A stretch of DNA of 13,779 nucleotides from Pseudomonadota bacterium (lineage in GTDB: Bacteria > Pseudomonadota > Alphaproteobacteria > Caulobacterales > Caulobacteraceae). The notes under the pieces are model-generated. The model worked only from the letters and a program-made list of their open reading frames with translations, ran no database searches and had not been told where the DNA came from. The position numbers were made by a program, and so were the translations under genes. Shown one piece after another: positions 7,513-13,742 of the stretch. The DNA lies in the NCBI GenBank assembly GCA_023412655.1, contig JAEYNH010000137.1:1-13779 (forward strand), in the 5' to 3' direction. Numbering within the stretch: the first letter of the stretch is position 1; the number at the start of each line of letters is the position of its first letter.

Positions 7513-7517
7513 GCCTC
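7505..7517. terminator. symmetrical element at convergent gene ends
   Basis: GAGGCTGAGCCTC is a perfect palindrome around one central base and could fold as a 5-bp stem with a TGA loop. It covers the stop of the small + strand gene and part of the stop of the convergent DUF4170 gene. It could act as a short bidirectional terminator, but there is no T-run on either side. Confidence 0.2.
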
Positions 7518-7752
7518 AGCCTTCGCCGGCGGACGGCGACAGCAGCTTGTGCGCGTGGATCACGAAATACCGCATGTGGGCATTGTCCACCGTCTCCTGG
7601 GCCTTGGCGCGCCAGGCGCGAACGGCCTCGTCATAGGAGGGGAACGCCCCCACGAGGTCGATCTTGGACAGGTCGCGGAATTCCGGCGGCCCGTTCAGGG
7701 ACTTGAGTTCGCCGCCGATGACGAGGTGAAGGAGCTGTTGTGAGTCGGGCAT
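7516..7752 (-). CDS. DUF4170 domain protein
   Basis: A 78-residue protein that I assign to DUF4170 from its length, the opening QLLHLVIGGELKSL, the middle DLVGAFPSYDEAVRAWRAKAQETVDNAHMRYFVIH and its location. The function is unknown; the compact strand-helix-strand pattern suggests a small cytoplasmic protein. In Rhizobiales and relatives, as I recall, this family sits between an inositol-monophosphatase-family gene and the DUF374-waaA-lpxK genes, and here it follows the former by 33 nt on the same strand. The start is ATG 7750-7752; no ribosome site is evident. The gap before it contains CTTTC-N8-GAAAG (7767-7784), of unclear meaning. The sister half of the usual cluster begins about 1 kb further along, past two genes on the other strand. 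Confidence 0.82.
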   Translation of the reverse strand: MPDSQQLLHLVIGGELKSLNGPPEFRDLSKIDLVGAFPSYDEAVRAWRAKAQETVDNAHMRYFVIHAHKLLSPSAGEG

Positions 7753-7785
7753 GATGTTCGGGAACGCTTTCAGGGACCGGAAAGG

Positions 7786-8574
7786 TCAGTTTGCGCTGCC
7801 GATATGCCGGACCCGGTCCAGGATCAATGGGGCCAGCGCCGGCGCGGAACAGACGAGGCTTTTCTGCACCGGGCTCGGGCGGTTGTAGCGGAAGGGCAGC
7901 CCCTGGTGGTCGCCGACGAAGGCGCCGGCCTCGGACGCGATCAGATCGGCCGCCGCCAGGTCCCAGTCGTGCTTGGCCACCGGCGCCACGGCGCAGTCGA
8001 AGGTCCCCGCCGCCACCAGGCACATGCGCAGGGCGGTGGAGTTACGCTGCTCCACCTGCATGGCAGGCCACGGAACGGGCCAGCCGGAGTGGGCGAAGAT
8101 ACGGGGATCGCCGGCCATGCGGGCGTTCTCCAGCGCCGCGGCCGCGCCCACATGGATCGGTGCGCCGTCGAGCGTGGCGCCCGCGCCCTGGCGGGCCGCG
8201 TAGGTCTCGTCCAGCTCGGGCGCGAAGACCACGCCCGCCAGCGGCCGGTCGCCGTCCACCACCGCCACCGAGACGGACCACCAGGGCATGTCGTTCAGGA
8301 AGGCCCGGGTGCCGTCTATGGGATCGACCACGAAGATCCGCCGCTGGTGCAGCCGCACCGGATCGTCGGCGGTCTCTTCCGAAAGCCAGCCGTAGTTGGG
8401 CCGGGCCGTGAGCAGCCGTTCCTTCAGCAGGCGGTCGGCGGCGAGGTCGGCGTTGGTGACCGGCGAATTGCCTGCCTTGTATCCGATCTCCAGCCCCTGG
8501 CGGCGCAGCCGGCTGGCCAGTTCACCCGCTTCGCGGGCGGCGTCGAGCAGGAGCTCAAGGTCGTCCAGCGTCAG
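7786..8574 (-). CDS. inositol monophosphatase family enzyme (3'(2'),5'-bisphosphate nucleotidase-like), probable CTG start
   Basis: A Mg2+-dependent phosphatase of about 262 residues. Metal-site motifs are all present: WLSEET (about residues 70-75), DPIDGTRAF (about 90-98) and the C-terminal WDLAAADLIASEAGA. Family members act on inositol phosphates, PAP (CysQ) or histidinol phosphate; this sequence alone does not decide, though the pmbA/DUF4170 neighbourhood is usually annotated CysQ-like. No ATG, GTG or TTG occurs in frame near the expected N-terminus: upstream the frame is the antisense-free shadow of pmbA without a standard start for a long way, and the first downstream candidate (a GTG in DPVRLHQ) would remove the EE metal site. 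CTG 8572-8574 overlaps the pmbA stop as CTGA, and a second CTG at 8566-8568 has GGGA 8 nt upstream. Initiation at one of these is inferred. Confidence 0.88.
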   Translation of the reverse strand: MTLDDLELLLDAAREAGELASRLRRQGLEIGYKAGNSPVTNADLAADRLLKERLLTARPNYGWLSEETADDPVRLHQRRIFVVDPIDGTRAFLNDMPWWSVSVAVVDGDRPLAGVVFAPELDETYAARQGAGATLDGAPIHVGAAAALENARMAGDPRIFAHSGWPVPWPAMQVEQRNSTALRMCLVAAGTFDCAVAPVAKHDWDLAAADLIASEAGAFVGDHQGLPFRYNRPSPVQKSLVCSAPALAPLILDRVRHIGSAN

Positions 8575-9911
8575 CGTCCCGCGATGGCCAGACCGTCGAT
8601 CAGCAGCGACGGCGAGTTGGAGGCGCCCCGGAACTCGAGGTCCGAGCCCGGGATGAGGCGGCCGTACATGTCGATCAGGTTGCCGGCCACGGTGATCTCG
8701 CTGACCGGATAGGCCATCTCGCCGCCCTCGAACCAGAAGCCCGAGCAGCCCACCGACCAGTCGCCGGTGTTGCCGTTCAGCGAAGGTCCGAACATCGAGG
8801 TGACGAGCAGGCCCGAGCCGGCGTCCTGCATCAGGCCGGCGAGGTCCTTTTCCCCCGGCTGGAGCGTCAGATTCGAAGGCGAGACCCCTGGCGGACCGGC
8901 CAGCCCCCGCGAGGCGTGGCCGGTGGTGGTGAGCCCTAGCTGGCGGGCCGAGGCCGAGTTCAGCAGCCAGGTGGTCAGCACGCCGGCCTCGATGATGTCG
9001 CGGCGGGTGTTGCGCACCCCTTCGTCGTCGAATGGCGAGGAGCCGAGGCCGCGCGGCCGATGCGGATCGTCGGTGATGGTGATGTGGGCGCCGAACACCG
9101 GCTGGCCCAGCTTGTCCTTGAGGAACGAGGTGCCGCGGGCGATGGCCGGACCCGAGATTGCGCCGATCAGCGGGCCCAGCAGCGAGGTCGCCAGCCGGTT
9201 CTCGAAGATCACCGGGGCGGTGGTGGAGGCGATCTTGCGCGCACCCAGCCGGGCGGCGGCGCGGCGGCCGGCCTCGGCGCCGAGGGCTTCCGGGGGTGGC
9301 AGGTCCGCCTCCCAGCGCGTGGAGCGGCCGTCGTAGCCGACCTCCATGCCGTTCTCGTCCCCGGCGATGGCCGAGGCGCCGACCGAGAAGCCGGAGGCGC
9401 GGTGCACGCCCGCGAAGCCGGCGCTGGTCACCATCACCCAGCGGGACGACGACCACGAGCCGCTGCCGCCGTCGGAATTGGTCACCTTGGGCTGGGCCCG
9501 GGCGGCGGCCTCGGCCCGGCGGGCGCGGTCCTCGAGCGTCTCGGGGCTCGGCTCGGTGGGATCATACAGGTCCAGGTCGGGCAAATCGCCGCGGGCCAGC
9601 ATTTCGGCGTCCGCAAGGCCGGCGTAAGGGTCTTCCGGCGCGAGCCTGGCCATGGCCACCGCCCGCTCCACCAGCCGGGCGCGGGCCTCGGGCGAGATGT
9701 CCGAGCCGGACACCGTGGCCTGTCGCCGGCCGACGAACACCCGAAGTCCCAGATCGCGGGATTCCTCGCGCTCCACCTCCTCGAGATCGCCCTCGCGCAC
9801 CCCGACGGATAGGCTGCGCCGCTCGGCGCCCACGGCTTCGGCCGCGTCGGCCCCGGCCTTCAGCGCGGCGGCCACGACGTCGTTCAGCAGGTTTTCGTCC
9901 ATCCCGGCCAT
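8571..9911 (-). CDS. pmbA: TldE/PmbA family metallopeptidase-like protein
   Basis: PmbA (TldE) pairs with TldD to form a heteromeric peptidase known for maturing peptides such as microcin B17 and for degrading the CcdA antitoxin. In this family TldD carries the HExxxH zinc motif and TldE lacks it; no HExxxH is present here, so it is the TldE member. Recognisable regions include VREGDLEEVEREESRDLGLRVF near the N-terminus, the central SGFSVGASAIAGDENGM, and the C-terminal GDWSVGCSGFWFEGGEM and PVSEITVAGNL. The length of about 446 is normal. The start is ambiguous between ATG 9911, ATG 9902 and a GTG at 9935; none has a good ribosome site. The stop overlaps the next gene as CTGA, and a tldD partner is not in this window. 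Confidence 0.9.
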   Translation of the reverse strand: MAGMDENLLNDVVAAALKAGADAAEAVGAERRSLSVGVREGDLEEVEREESRDLGLRVFVGRRQATVSGSDISPEARARLVERAVAMARLAPEDPYAGLADAEMLARGDLPDLDLYDPTEPSPETLEDRARRAEAAARAQPKVTNSDGGSGSWSSSRWVMVTSAGFAGVHRASGFSVGASAIAGDENGMEVGYDGRSTRWEADLPPPEALGAEAGRRAAARLGARKIASTTAPVIFENRLATSLLGPLIGAISGPAIARGTSFLKDKLGQPVFGAHITITDDPHRPRGLGSSPFDDEGVRNTRRDIIEAGVLTTWLLNSASARQLGLTTTGHASRGLAGPPGVSPSNLTLQPGEKDLAGLMQDAGSGLLVTSMFGPSLNGNTGDWSVGCSGFWFEGGEMAYPVSEITVAGNLIDMYGRLIPGSDLEFRGASNSPSLLIDGLAIAGR

Positions 9912-9939
9912 ATGGCTGACCGGGGGCGTCGCCACAAGC

Positions 9940-10341
9940 TCAGGGGATGGCGTAGAACAGCAGGGCCGCGCCTACGGCCACATAGGCGATCCAGGTGCCG
10001 AGCGTGCCCAGCGCCCGCGGCAGGGTGGCGCCGCTGCTGCGCGAGATGCCCACCGCGTGCATCACTCGGCCCACGAACAGCACCAGGCCGATGGGGTGGA
10101 TCAGCAGGGGCGGGGCGCCCGCTATGGCGAGGACCGCCAGCCCGGCGAGGGCGGGCGGCACATATTCGGTGGCGTTGCCGAAGGCGCGGATCGACTGCTG
10201 CAGGGCCGGGACCCCGCCATCGCCGAGGGACACGTGGTGCTTGCGCCGCTGCCGGGTGACCAGCACCGACAGCACGAGCAGCAGGAAGATGTGCAAGCCG
10301 GCCCAGAGGGCGACCGCGTGGGCCGAAGCGGTAACGTCCAT
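9940..10341 (-). CDS. MAPEG family integral membrane protein
   Basis: A 133-residue protein with four hydrophobic segments and the MAPEG pattern: an N-terminal membrane helix followed by RQRRKHHVSLGDGG, then the loop IRAFGNATEYVPPALAGL, a third helix ending GRVMHAVGIS and a final helix. MAPEG proteins include microsomal glutathione transferases; bacterial members of this type are mostly uncharacterised, so a glutathione-dependent role is only a family-level guess. It starts 10 nt after the ubiD stop, with AAAGGA 6 nt before the ATG that directly abuts that stop, so it is probably cotranscribed with ubiD. About 28 nt separate it from pmbA. Confidence 0.88.
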   Translation of the reverse strand: MDVTASAHAVALWAGLHIFLLLVLSVLVTRQRRKHHVSLGDGGVPALQQSIRAFGNATEYVPPALAGLAVLAIAGAPPLLIHPIGLVLFVGRVMHAVGISRSSGATLPRALGTLGTWIAYVAVGAALLFYAIP

Positions 10342-10351
10342 GGGCTTCCTT

Positions 10352-11878
10352 TTACTCGACGGGCTTGCCGTCGCCCGGCAGACCGAGCTTAGCCCACTTC
10401 TCCGTGACGGTGTCGATCACCGTCTGGTCCATGAACAGCTTCTCACCCCACTCGCGATGGGTCTCGGGCGGCCACTTGTTGGTGGCGTCCAGGCCGATCT
10501 TGGAGCCCAGGCCGCTCTCGGGCGAGGCGAAGTCGAGGTAATCGATGGGGGTGTTCTCGATGACCGTGATGTCCCTGGCCGGGTCCATGCGCGTGGAGAC
10601 CGCCCACATCACGTCCTTCCAGTCCCGGGCGTCGATGTCGTCGTCCACGACGATCACCCACTTGGTGTACATGAACTGGCGAAGGTAGCTCCAGACACCC
10701 ATCATCACGCGCTTGGCGTGGCCGGGGTAGGCCTTCTTCATCGACACCACGGCGATGCGGTAGCTGCAGCCTTCGGGCGGTAGCCAGAAGTCCACGATCT
10801 CCGGGAACTGCTGGCGGATCAGCGGGATGAACACCTCGTTCAGCGCCTCGCCGAGCACGCTGGGCTCGTCCGGCGGCCGGCCGGTGAAGGTGGTCAGGTA
10901 GATGGGGTCCCGGCGCATGGTGATCGCGGTCACCTCGAACACCGGGAAGCGCTCCACTGAATTGTAGTAGCCCGTGTGGTCGCCGTACGGCCCCTCGTCG
11001 GCGTACTCGTCCAGATGGACGTGGCCCTCCAGCACGATCTCGGCCTGGGCCGGGACCATCAGCGGGACGGTCCTGGCGGGAACGAGGTCGAGCTTTGCGC
11101 CGCGCAGCAGGCCGGCGAATTGGTATTCCGACAGCGTGTCGGGAACCGGCGTCACCGCCGCCAGGATGGTTCCCGGATCGGCCCCGATCACCGCGCAGGC
11201 GGGTAGCGGCTCGCGCCTGCCCGCGCCCTTCCAGCGGCGGTGGTGCTGGGCCCCGCCCCGGTGGGCCAGCCAGCGCATGATGGTCTTGTTCCTGCCCAGC
11301 ACCTGCATCCGGTAGATGCCGAGGTTGTAGTCGTCCTCCCGGTCGTCCGACGGTCCCTTGGTGACCACCAGCGGCCAGGTGATGAGCGGCGCCGGCTCGC
11401 CCGGCCAGCAGGTTTGGATCGGCAGCTTCGACAGGTCGACCTGATCGCCCGTCAGCACCACCTCCTGCACCGGCGCCTTCTTCACCGTCGCCGGGCGCAT
11501 GCCCATCACGGTCTTGGCCAGGGGCAGCATCTCCCAGGCGTCCTTGAGGCCCCTGGGCGGCTCAGGCTGGCGCAGGAAGGCCAGCAGTTCACCCACCTCG
11601 CGTAGCTCGCCGGCCGTGGTGCGCGCCTTGCCTTCGAGGGTGACGCCCATGGCCACCCGCTTGACCGTGCCGAACAGGTTGACGAGGGCGGGCATGGACG
11701 AGCGCTCGCCGTCCGCGCGGATCACGTTCTCGAACAGGACGGCCGGGCCGCCCGTGGCCAGCAGCCGGCGCTGGATCTCGGTCATCTCGAGGACGGAGGA
11801 CACCGGCTCGGTCACGCGGACCAGCTCGCCCGCGGCCTCCAGCTTGTCCAGGAATTCGCGCAGGGATCGGTAAGCCAT
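10352..11878 (-). CDS. ubiD: 4-hydroxy-3-polyprenylbenzoate decarboxylase UbiD
   Basis: UbiD removes the carboxyl group of the prenylated 4-hydroxybenzoate ring in ubiquinone synthesis, using prenylated FMN made by UbiX (not in this window). The 508-residue length and order of motifs match the family: YNLGIYRMQVLGRNKT (about 183-198) for prFMN/metal binding, DEYADEGPYGDHTGYYNSVERFP from about residue 289 with the catalytic acidic residues, GRPPDEPSVLGEALNEVF, PPEGCSYRIAVVSMKK, HAKRVMMGVWS and a C-terminal NTPIDYLDFASP..LGSKIGLDATNKWPPET. It closely resembles the E. coli enzyme through the C-terminal half. The ATG at 11876-11878 has no ribosome site and lies 6 nt from a good -10 element, so the message may be leaderless. 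MAPEG follows in the same transcript. Confidence 0.96.
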   Translation of the reverse strand: MAYRSLREFLDKLEAAGELVRVTEPVSSVLEMTEIQRRLLATGGPAVLFENVIRADGERSSMPALVNLFGTVKRVAMGVTLEGKARTTAGELREVGELLAFLRQPEPPRGLKDAWEMLPLAKTVMGMRPATVKKAPVQEVVLTGDQVDLSKLPIQTCWPGEPAPLITWPLVVTKGPSDDREDDYNLGIYRMQVLGRNKTIMRWLAHRGGAQHHRRWKGAGRREPLPACAVIGADPGTILAAVTPVPDTLSEYQFAGLLRGAKLDLVPARTVPLMVPAQAEIVLEGHVHLDEYADEGPYGDHTGYYNSVERFPVFEVTAITMRRDPIYLTTFTGRPPDEPSVLGEALNEVFIPLIRQQFPEIVDFWLPPEGCSYRIAVVSMKKAYPGHAKRVMMGVWSYLRQFMYTKWVIVVDDDIDARDWKDVMWAVSTRMDPARDITVIENTPIDYLDFASPESGLGSKIGLDATNKWPPETHREWGEKLFMDQTVIDTVTEKWAKLGLPGDGKPVE

Positions 11879-11884
11879 GGCGGC

Positions 11885-11913
11885 GATTTACCCGCCGGGC
11901 CTGCCCGGGTCTA
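11885..11913 (-). promoter_or_regulatory. ubiD promoter (Caulobacter housekeeping type)
   Basis: Reading the minus strand, TAGACCC (11913-11907) and GGTAAATC (11892-11885) are 14 nt apart. This matches the Caulobacter housekeeping consensus TTGACGS-N10-14-GCTANAWC at most positions. The -10 ends 6 nt before the ubiD ATG, so the transcript would begin at or near the start codon. Confidence 0.55.
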
Positions 11914-11917
11914 GGAT
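11912..11917 (+). promoter_or_regulatory. -10-like hexamer before the small orphan gene
   Basis: TAGGAT ends 7 nt before the ATG at 11924 and overlaps the -35 element of the divergent ubiD promoter by two bases. No clear -35 was found, and there is no ribosome site between it and the ATG. Confidence 0.3.
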
Positions 11918-11923
11918 AGGCCC

Positions 11924-12142
11924 ATGAAGCGCCTGGACCTCGATGACCTGCCGCCGAAGATCGCCGCCCTGCTGGAGGGGCTGAACCCCGGCGAGGAGCT
12001 GCTGTTGGTGCAGCACGGCGCGGTGGTCGGCCGACTGGCGGCGGGCGATGCTCTGTCCCCGGCGGAACCCGAGCTTTCGCCCGAGCAGAACGCCCACGAG
12101 GTGTTCGAGCAGTTCCGCGCCTCGATCGAGGACGAGTTCTAG
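11924..12142 (+). CDS. small uncharacterised protein with a Phd-antitoxin-like strand
   Basis: A 72-residue, strongly acidic protein. Residues 22-38 (PGEELLLVQHGAVVGRL) resemble the strand-turn-strand of Phd/YefM antitoxins, where a similar phrase precedes a repressor surface; the C-terminal half (EQNAHEVFEQFRASIEDEF) looks helical and could be a toxin-binding or partner-binding tail. No toxin gene is adjacent: ubiD lies on one side (divergent, 45 nt) and a convergent OhrR-type regulator on the other. High third-position GC and a start placed 7 nt after a -10-like element support real coding. Function is unknown; the antitoxin similarity is by eye only. Confidence 0.65.
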   Translation: MKRLDLDDLPPKIAALLEGLNPGEELLLVQHGAVVGRLAAGDALSPAEPELSPEQNAHEVFEQFRASIEDEF

Positions 12143-12156
12143 GCCAGCGCCGGCCT
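12141..12156. terminator. short hairpin between convergent stops
   Basis: AGGCC-AGCGCC-GGCCT fills the whole gap between the stop of the small + gene and the stop of the OhrR-type gene. A 5-bp stem without a T-run is weak, but the exact fit between two convergent stops makes a bidirectional terminator possible. Confidence 0.25.
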
Positions 12157-12603
12157 TCAGCCGCCCATGAGAAGGCTGTCGCGGACCTGGGCGATCTCGC
12201 CGCGCAGGCGGCTGGCGGCCTCGGGGCTCATCCCGCTCGACGCCACCAGCTCGTCCCAGAAGGCCAGGGCCTTCTCCCGGGTCTCGCGGCCCTTGGGGGT
12301 GAGCGACAGGCGCACCTGCCGCTCGTCCTGTGGGTCGCGGCGGCGGGTCACGAGGCCCATGGCCTCCAGCCGCTTCAGCAGCGGCGTGAGGGTGCTGGAC
12401 TCCAGGAACAGCCGCTCGCCCAGGCCGCTCACCGTCAGGCCGTCCTCTTCGTAGAGGGCCACCAGCGCGATGTACTGCGGATAGGTGAGGCCGAGGGTGT
12501 CCAGCAGCGGCTTGTAGGTGCGGCCGAAGGCGAGGTTGGCCGAGTAGACGGCGAAGCACAGCAGCTCGCCGAGGCCTTGGTCGGACGTGGGGCTCTTGCT
12601 CAT
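12157..12603 (-). CDS. ohrR: OhrR-type MarR family peroxide-sensing repressor
   Basis: A 148-residue winged-helix repressor. The OhrR signature is clear: ELLCFAVYSANLAFGRTYKPLLDTLGLTYPQY, then GLTVSGLGERLFLESSTLTPLLKRLEAMGLVTRRRDPQDERQV for the DNA-binding helix and wing. Cys16, Tyr20 and Tyr30 line up with Cys15, Tyr19 and Tyr29 of Bacillus subtilis OhrR, the organic-peroxide-sensing triad. Cys16 is the only cysteine, so it would be of the one-cysteine type that is inactivated by mixed-disulfide formation. It is divergent from an exported esterase, and the 111-nt gap holds two inverted repeats, one lying between its own -35 and -10, which predicts autorepression. The usual partner ohr is not in the window. 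The stop is separated from the convergent small gene by 14 nt. Confidence 0.9.
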   Translation of the reverse strand: MSKSPTSDQGLGELLCFAVYSANLAFGRTYKPLLDTLGLTYPQYIALVALYEEDGLTVSGLGERLFLESSTLTPLLKRLEAMGLVTRRRDPQDERQVRLSLTPKGRETREKALAFWDELVASSGMSPEAASRLRGEIAQVRDSLLMGG

Positions 12604-12609
12604 GTCCCC

Positions 12610-12638
12610 AATATAAATCGTGCGCGATTTAATCGTAA
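12610..12638 (-). promoter_or_regulatory. promoter of the OhrR-type gene
   Basis: On the minus strand TTACGA (12638-12633) and TATATT (12615-12610) are separated by 17 nt. The -10 matches the general consensus at five of six positions; the -35 is weak. Operator 1 overlaps the spacer and -10. The -10 ends 6 nt before the ATG. Confidence 0.5.
12614..12631. promoter_or_regulatory. operator 1, inverted repeat TAAATCG-N4-CGATTTA
   Basis: A perfect 7-bp inverted repeat around TGCG, located between the -35 and -10 of the OhrR-type gene. Its core AATCGTGCGCGATT differs at one position from the core of operator 2. The location predicts autorepression. AT-rich palindromes like this stand out sharply in a GC-rich genome. 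Confidence 0.75.
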
Positions 12639-12666
12639 GCCCTTGCGGCGAAGGCTGGCCGATCCC

Positions 12667-12690
12667 AATTGAATCGTACGCGATTAAATT
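12667..12690. promoter_or_regulatory. operator 2, inverted repeat AATT-N-AATCG-N4-CGATT-N-AATT
   Basis: A 24-bp interrupted palindrome with the core AATCGTACGCGATT, ending 25 nt before the esterase ATG. A further half-site, GCACGAT, follows at 12691-12697. It would overlap or flank the esterase promoter, whose -10 I could not place with confidence. Confidence 0.75.
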
Positions 12691-12700
12691 GCACGATATA

Positions 12701-12707
12701 AAAGGAG
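12701..12707 (+). promoter_or_regulatory. strong ribosome binding site of the esterase gene
   Basis: AAAGGAG lies 7 nt before the ATG at 12715. It is the clearest ribosome site in the window, unlike the neighbouring first genes, and it fixes the start and shows that this message has a leader. Confidence 0.85.
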
Positions 12708-12714
12708 ATCGACC

Positions 12715-13728
12715 ATGACCCCGTTCGTCAAATCCCTGCTGGGCGCCGCGGCCGCCGTCGCCACCATTGGCTCGCAGGCCGCTGCGGCTCCGGTCCTGGA
12801 CCCGGCGGCCCAGGGCTTCGCCGACGCCGCCGCGCAGGGGACGCCGCTGTACGCCCTGTCGTTCGCCGACGCGCGCAAGGTGCTCGACACGGTCCAGGCT
12901 CAGCAGATCCCGGTGTCAGGATCGACGGCCCAGGACGCGGTCTGGCCGGTGGGGCCCACAGGCAAGGTCCGGGTGCGGATCGTCCGCCCCGAAGGCGCTG
13001 ACGGTCCCCTGCCGGTGGTGATGTACTTCCACGGCGGCGGTTGGGTGCTGGGCGGGCCAAACACCCATGACCACCTGATCCGCCAGCTGGCGGTGCAGAC
13101 CGGGGCGGCGGTGGTCTTCGTCGATTACGACCGCGCCCCCGAGGTGCGTTATCCGGTGAACAACGAGCAGGCCTATGCGGCCCTCAGCTATGTGGCCGCC
13201 AACGGCCCGAAGCTGGGTCTCGACGCCACCCGGATCGCCGTCGCCGGCGACAGCGCCGGGGGCAACATGGCCGCCGCGGTCACCCTGATGGCCAAGGCGC
13301 GCAAGGGCCCGGCCATCGCCCGGCAGGTGCTGTTCTATCCGGTGACCAACGACATCTCTGACAACGGCTCCTATCGCACTTTCGGCGAGGGGCCCTTCCT
13401 GACCACCAAGGCCATGCACTACTTCCTCGACGCCAACTATCCGGCCGAGCGGCGGAACGAGGTCCTGGCGTTCCCGGGCAAGGCCCCGGTGGAGGAGCTG
13501 CGCGGCCTGCCGCCGGCGACGGTGATCGTCGCGGAAAACGACCTGCTGCGTGACGAGGGCGAGGCCTATGCCCGCAAGCTGCGGGCCGCTGGGGTCGAGG
13601 TGACGTCCACCCGCTACAACGGGACCATCCACGACTTCGTCATGCTGAACCCGCTGGCCCAGACCCCCGCGGCCAAGGCGGCGATCGCCCAGGCCAGCGC
13701 CGAACTGCGGGCGACCTTCCGCAAGTAA
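12715..13728 (+). CDS. exported alpha/beta hydrolase, hormone-sensitive-lipase (family IV) esterase
   Basis: A 337-residue serine esterase. The N-terminus is a typical signal peptide (Lys6, hydrophobic core, AAAA before Pro26), so the mature enzyme should be periplasmic or secreted. The oxyanion-hole motif HGGGW lies at 106-110, the nucleophile elbow GDSAGG has Ser180, the catalytic acid is Asp276 in NDLLRDEGEAY, and His306 lies in HDFVML. This set defines the bacterial hormone-sensitive-lipase family, which hydrolyses short- and medium-chain esters; the natural substrate is unknown. It is divergent from the OhrR-type repressor, with a shared operator region, so induction by organic hydroperoxides is predicted. 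AAAGGAG 7 nt upstream supports the start. A GC-only palindrome begins 15 nt after the TAA stop. Confidence 0.93.
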   Translation: MTPFVKSLLGAAAAVATIGSQAAAAPVLDPAAQGFADAAAQGTPLYALSFADARKVLDTVQAQQIPVSGSTAQDAVWPVGPTGKVRVRIVRPEGADGPLPVVMYFHGGGWVLGGPNTHDHLIRQLAVQTGAAVVFVDYDRAPEVRYPVNNEQAYAALSYVAANGPKLGLDATRIAVAGDSAGGNMAAAVTLMAKARKGPAIARQVLFYPVTNDISDNGSYRTFGEGPFLTTKAMHYFLDANYPAERRNEVLAFPGKAPVEELRGLPPATVIVAENDLLRDEGEAYARKLRAAGVEVTSTRYNGTIHDFVMLNPLAQTPAAKAAIAQASAELRATFRK

Positions 13729-13742
13729 TGGAGCTGCCTGGT

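Noticed and set aside
8575..9456. Upstream extension of the inositol-phosphatase-family frame
   Set aside because: It runs within pmbA in another frame, with low-complexity Arg/Gly/His composition and no recognisable domain.
8571..9911. Active zinc peptidase (TldD) identity for the pmbA gene
   Set aside because: No HExxxH motif is present, so it fits the TldE/PmbA partner instead.
11924..12603. Toxin-antitoxin pair formed by the small Phd-like gene and its neighbour
   Set aside because: The neighbour is a convergent OhrR-type regulator with a full winged-helix domain, not a toxin, and the genes do not share an operon.
12697..12702. TATAAA as the -10 of the esterase promoter
   Set aside because: It overlaps the AAAGGAG ribosome site; a transcript from it would start past that site and lose it.
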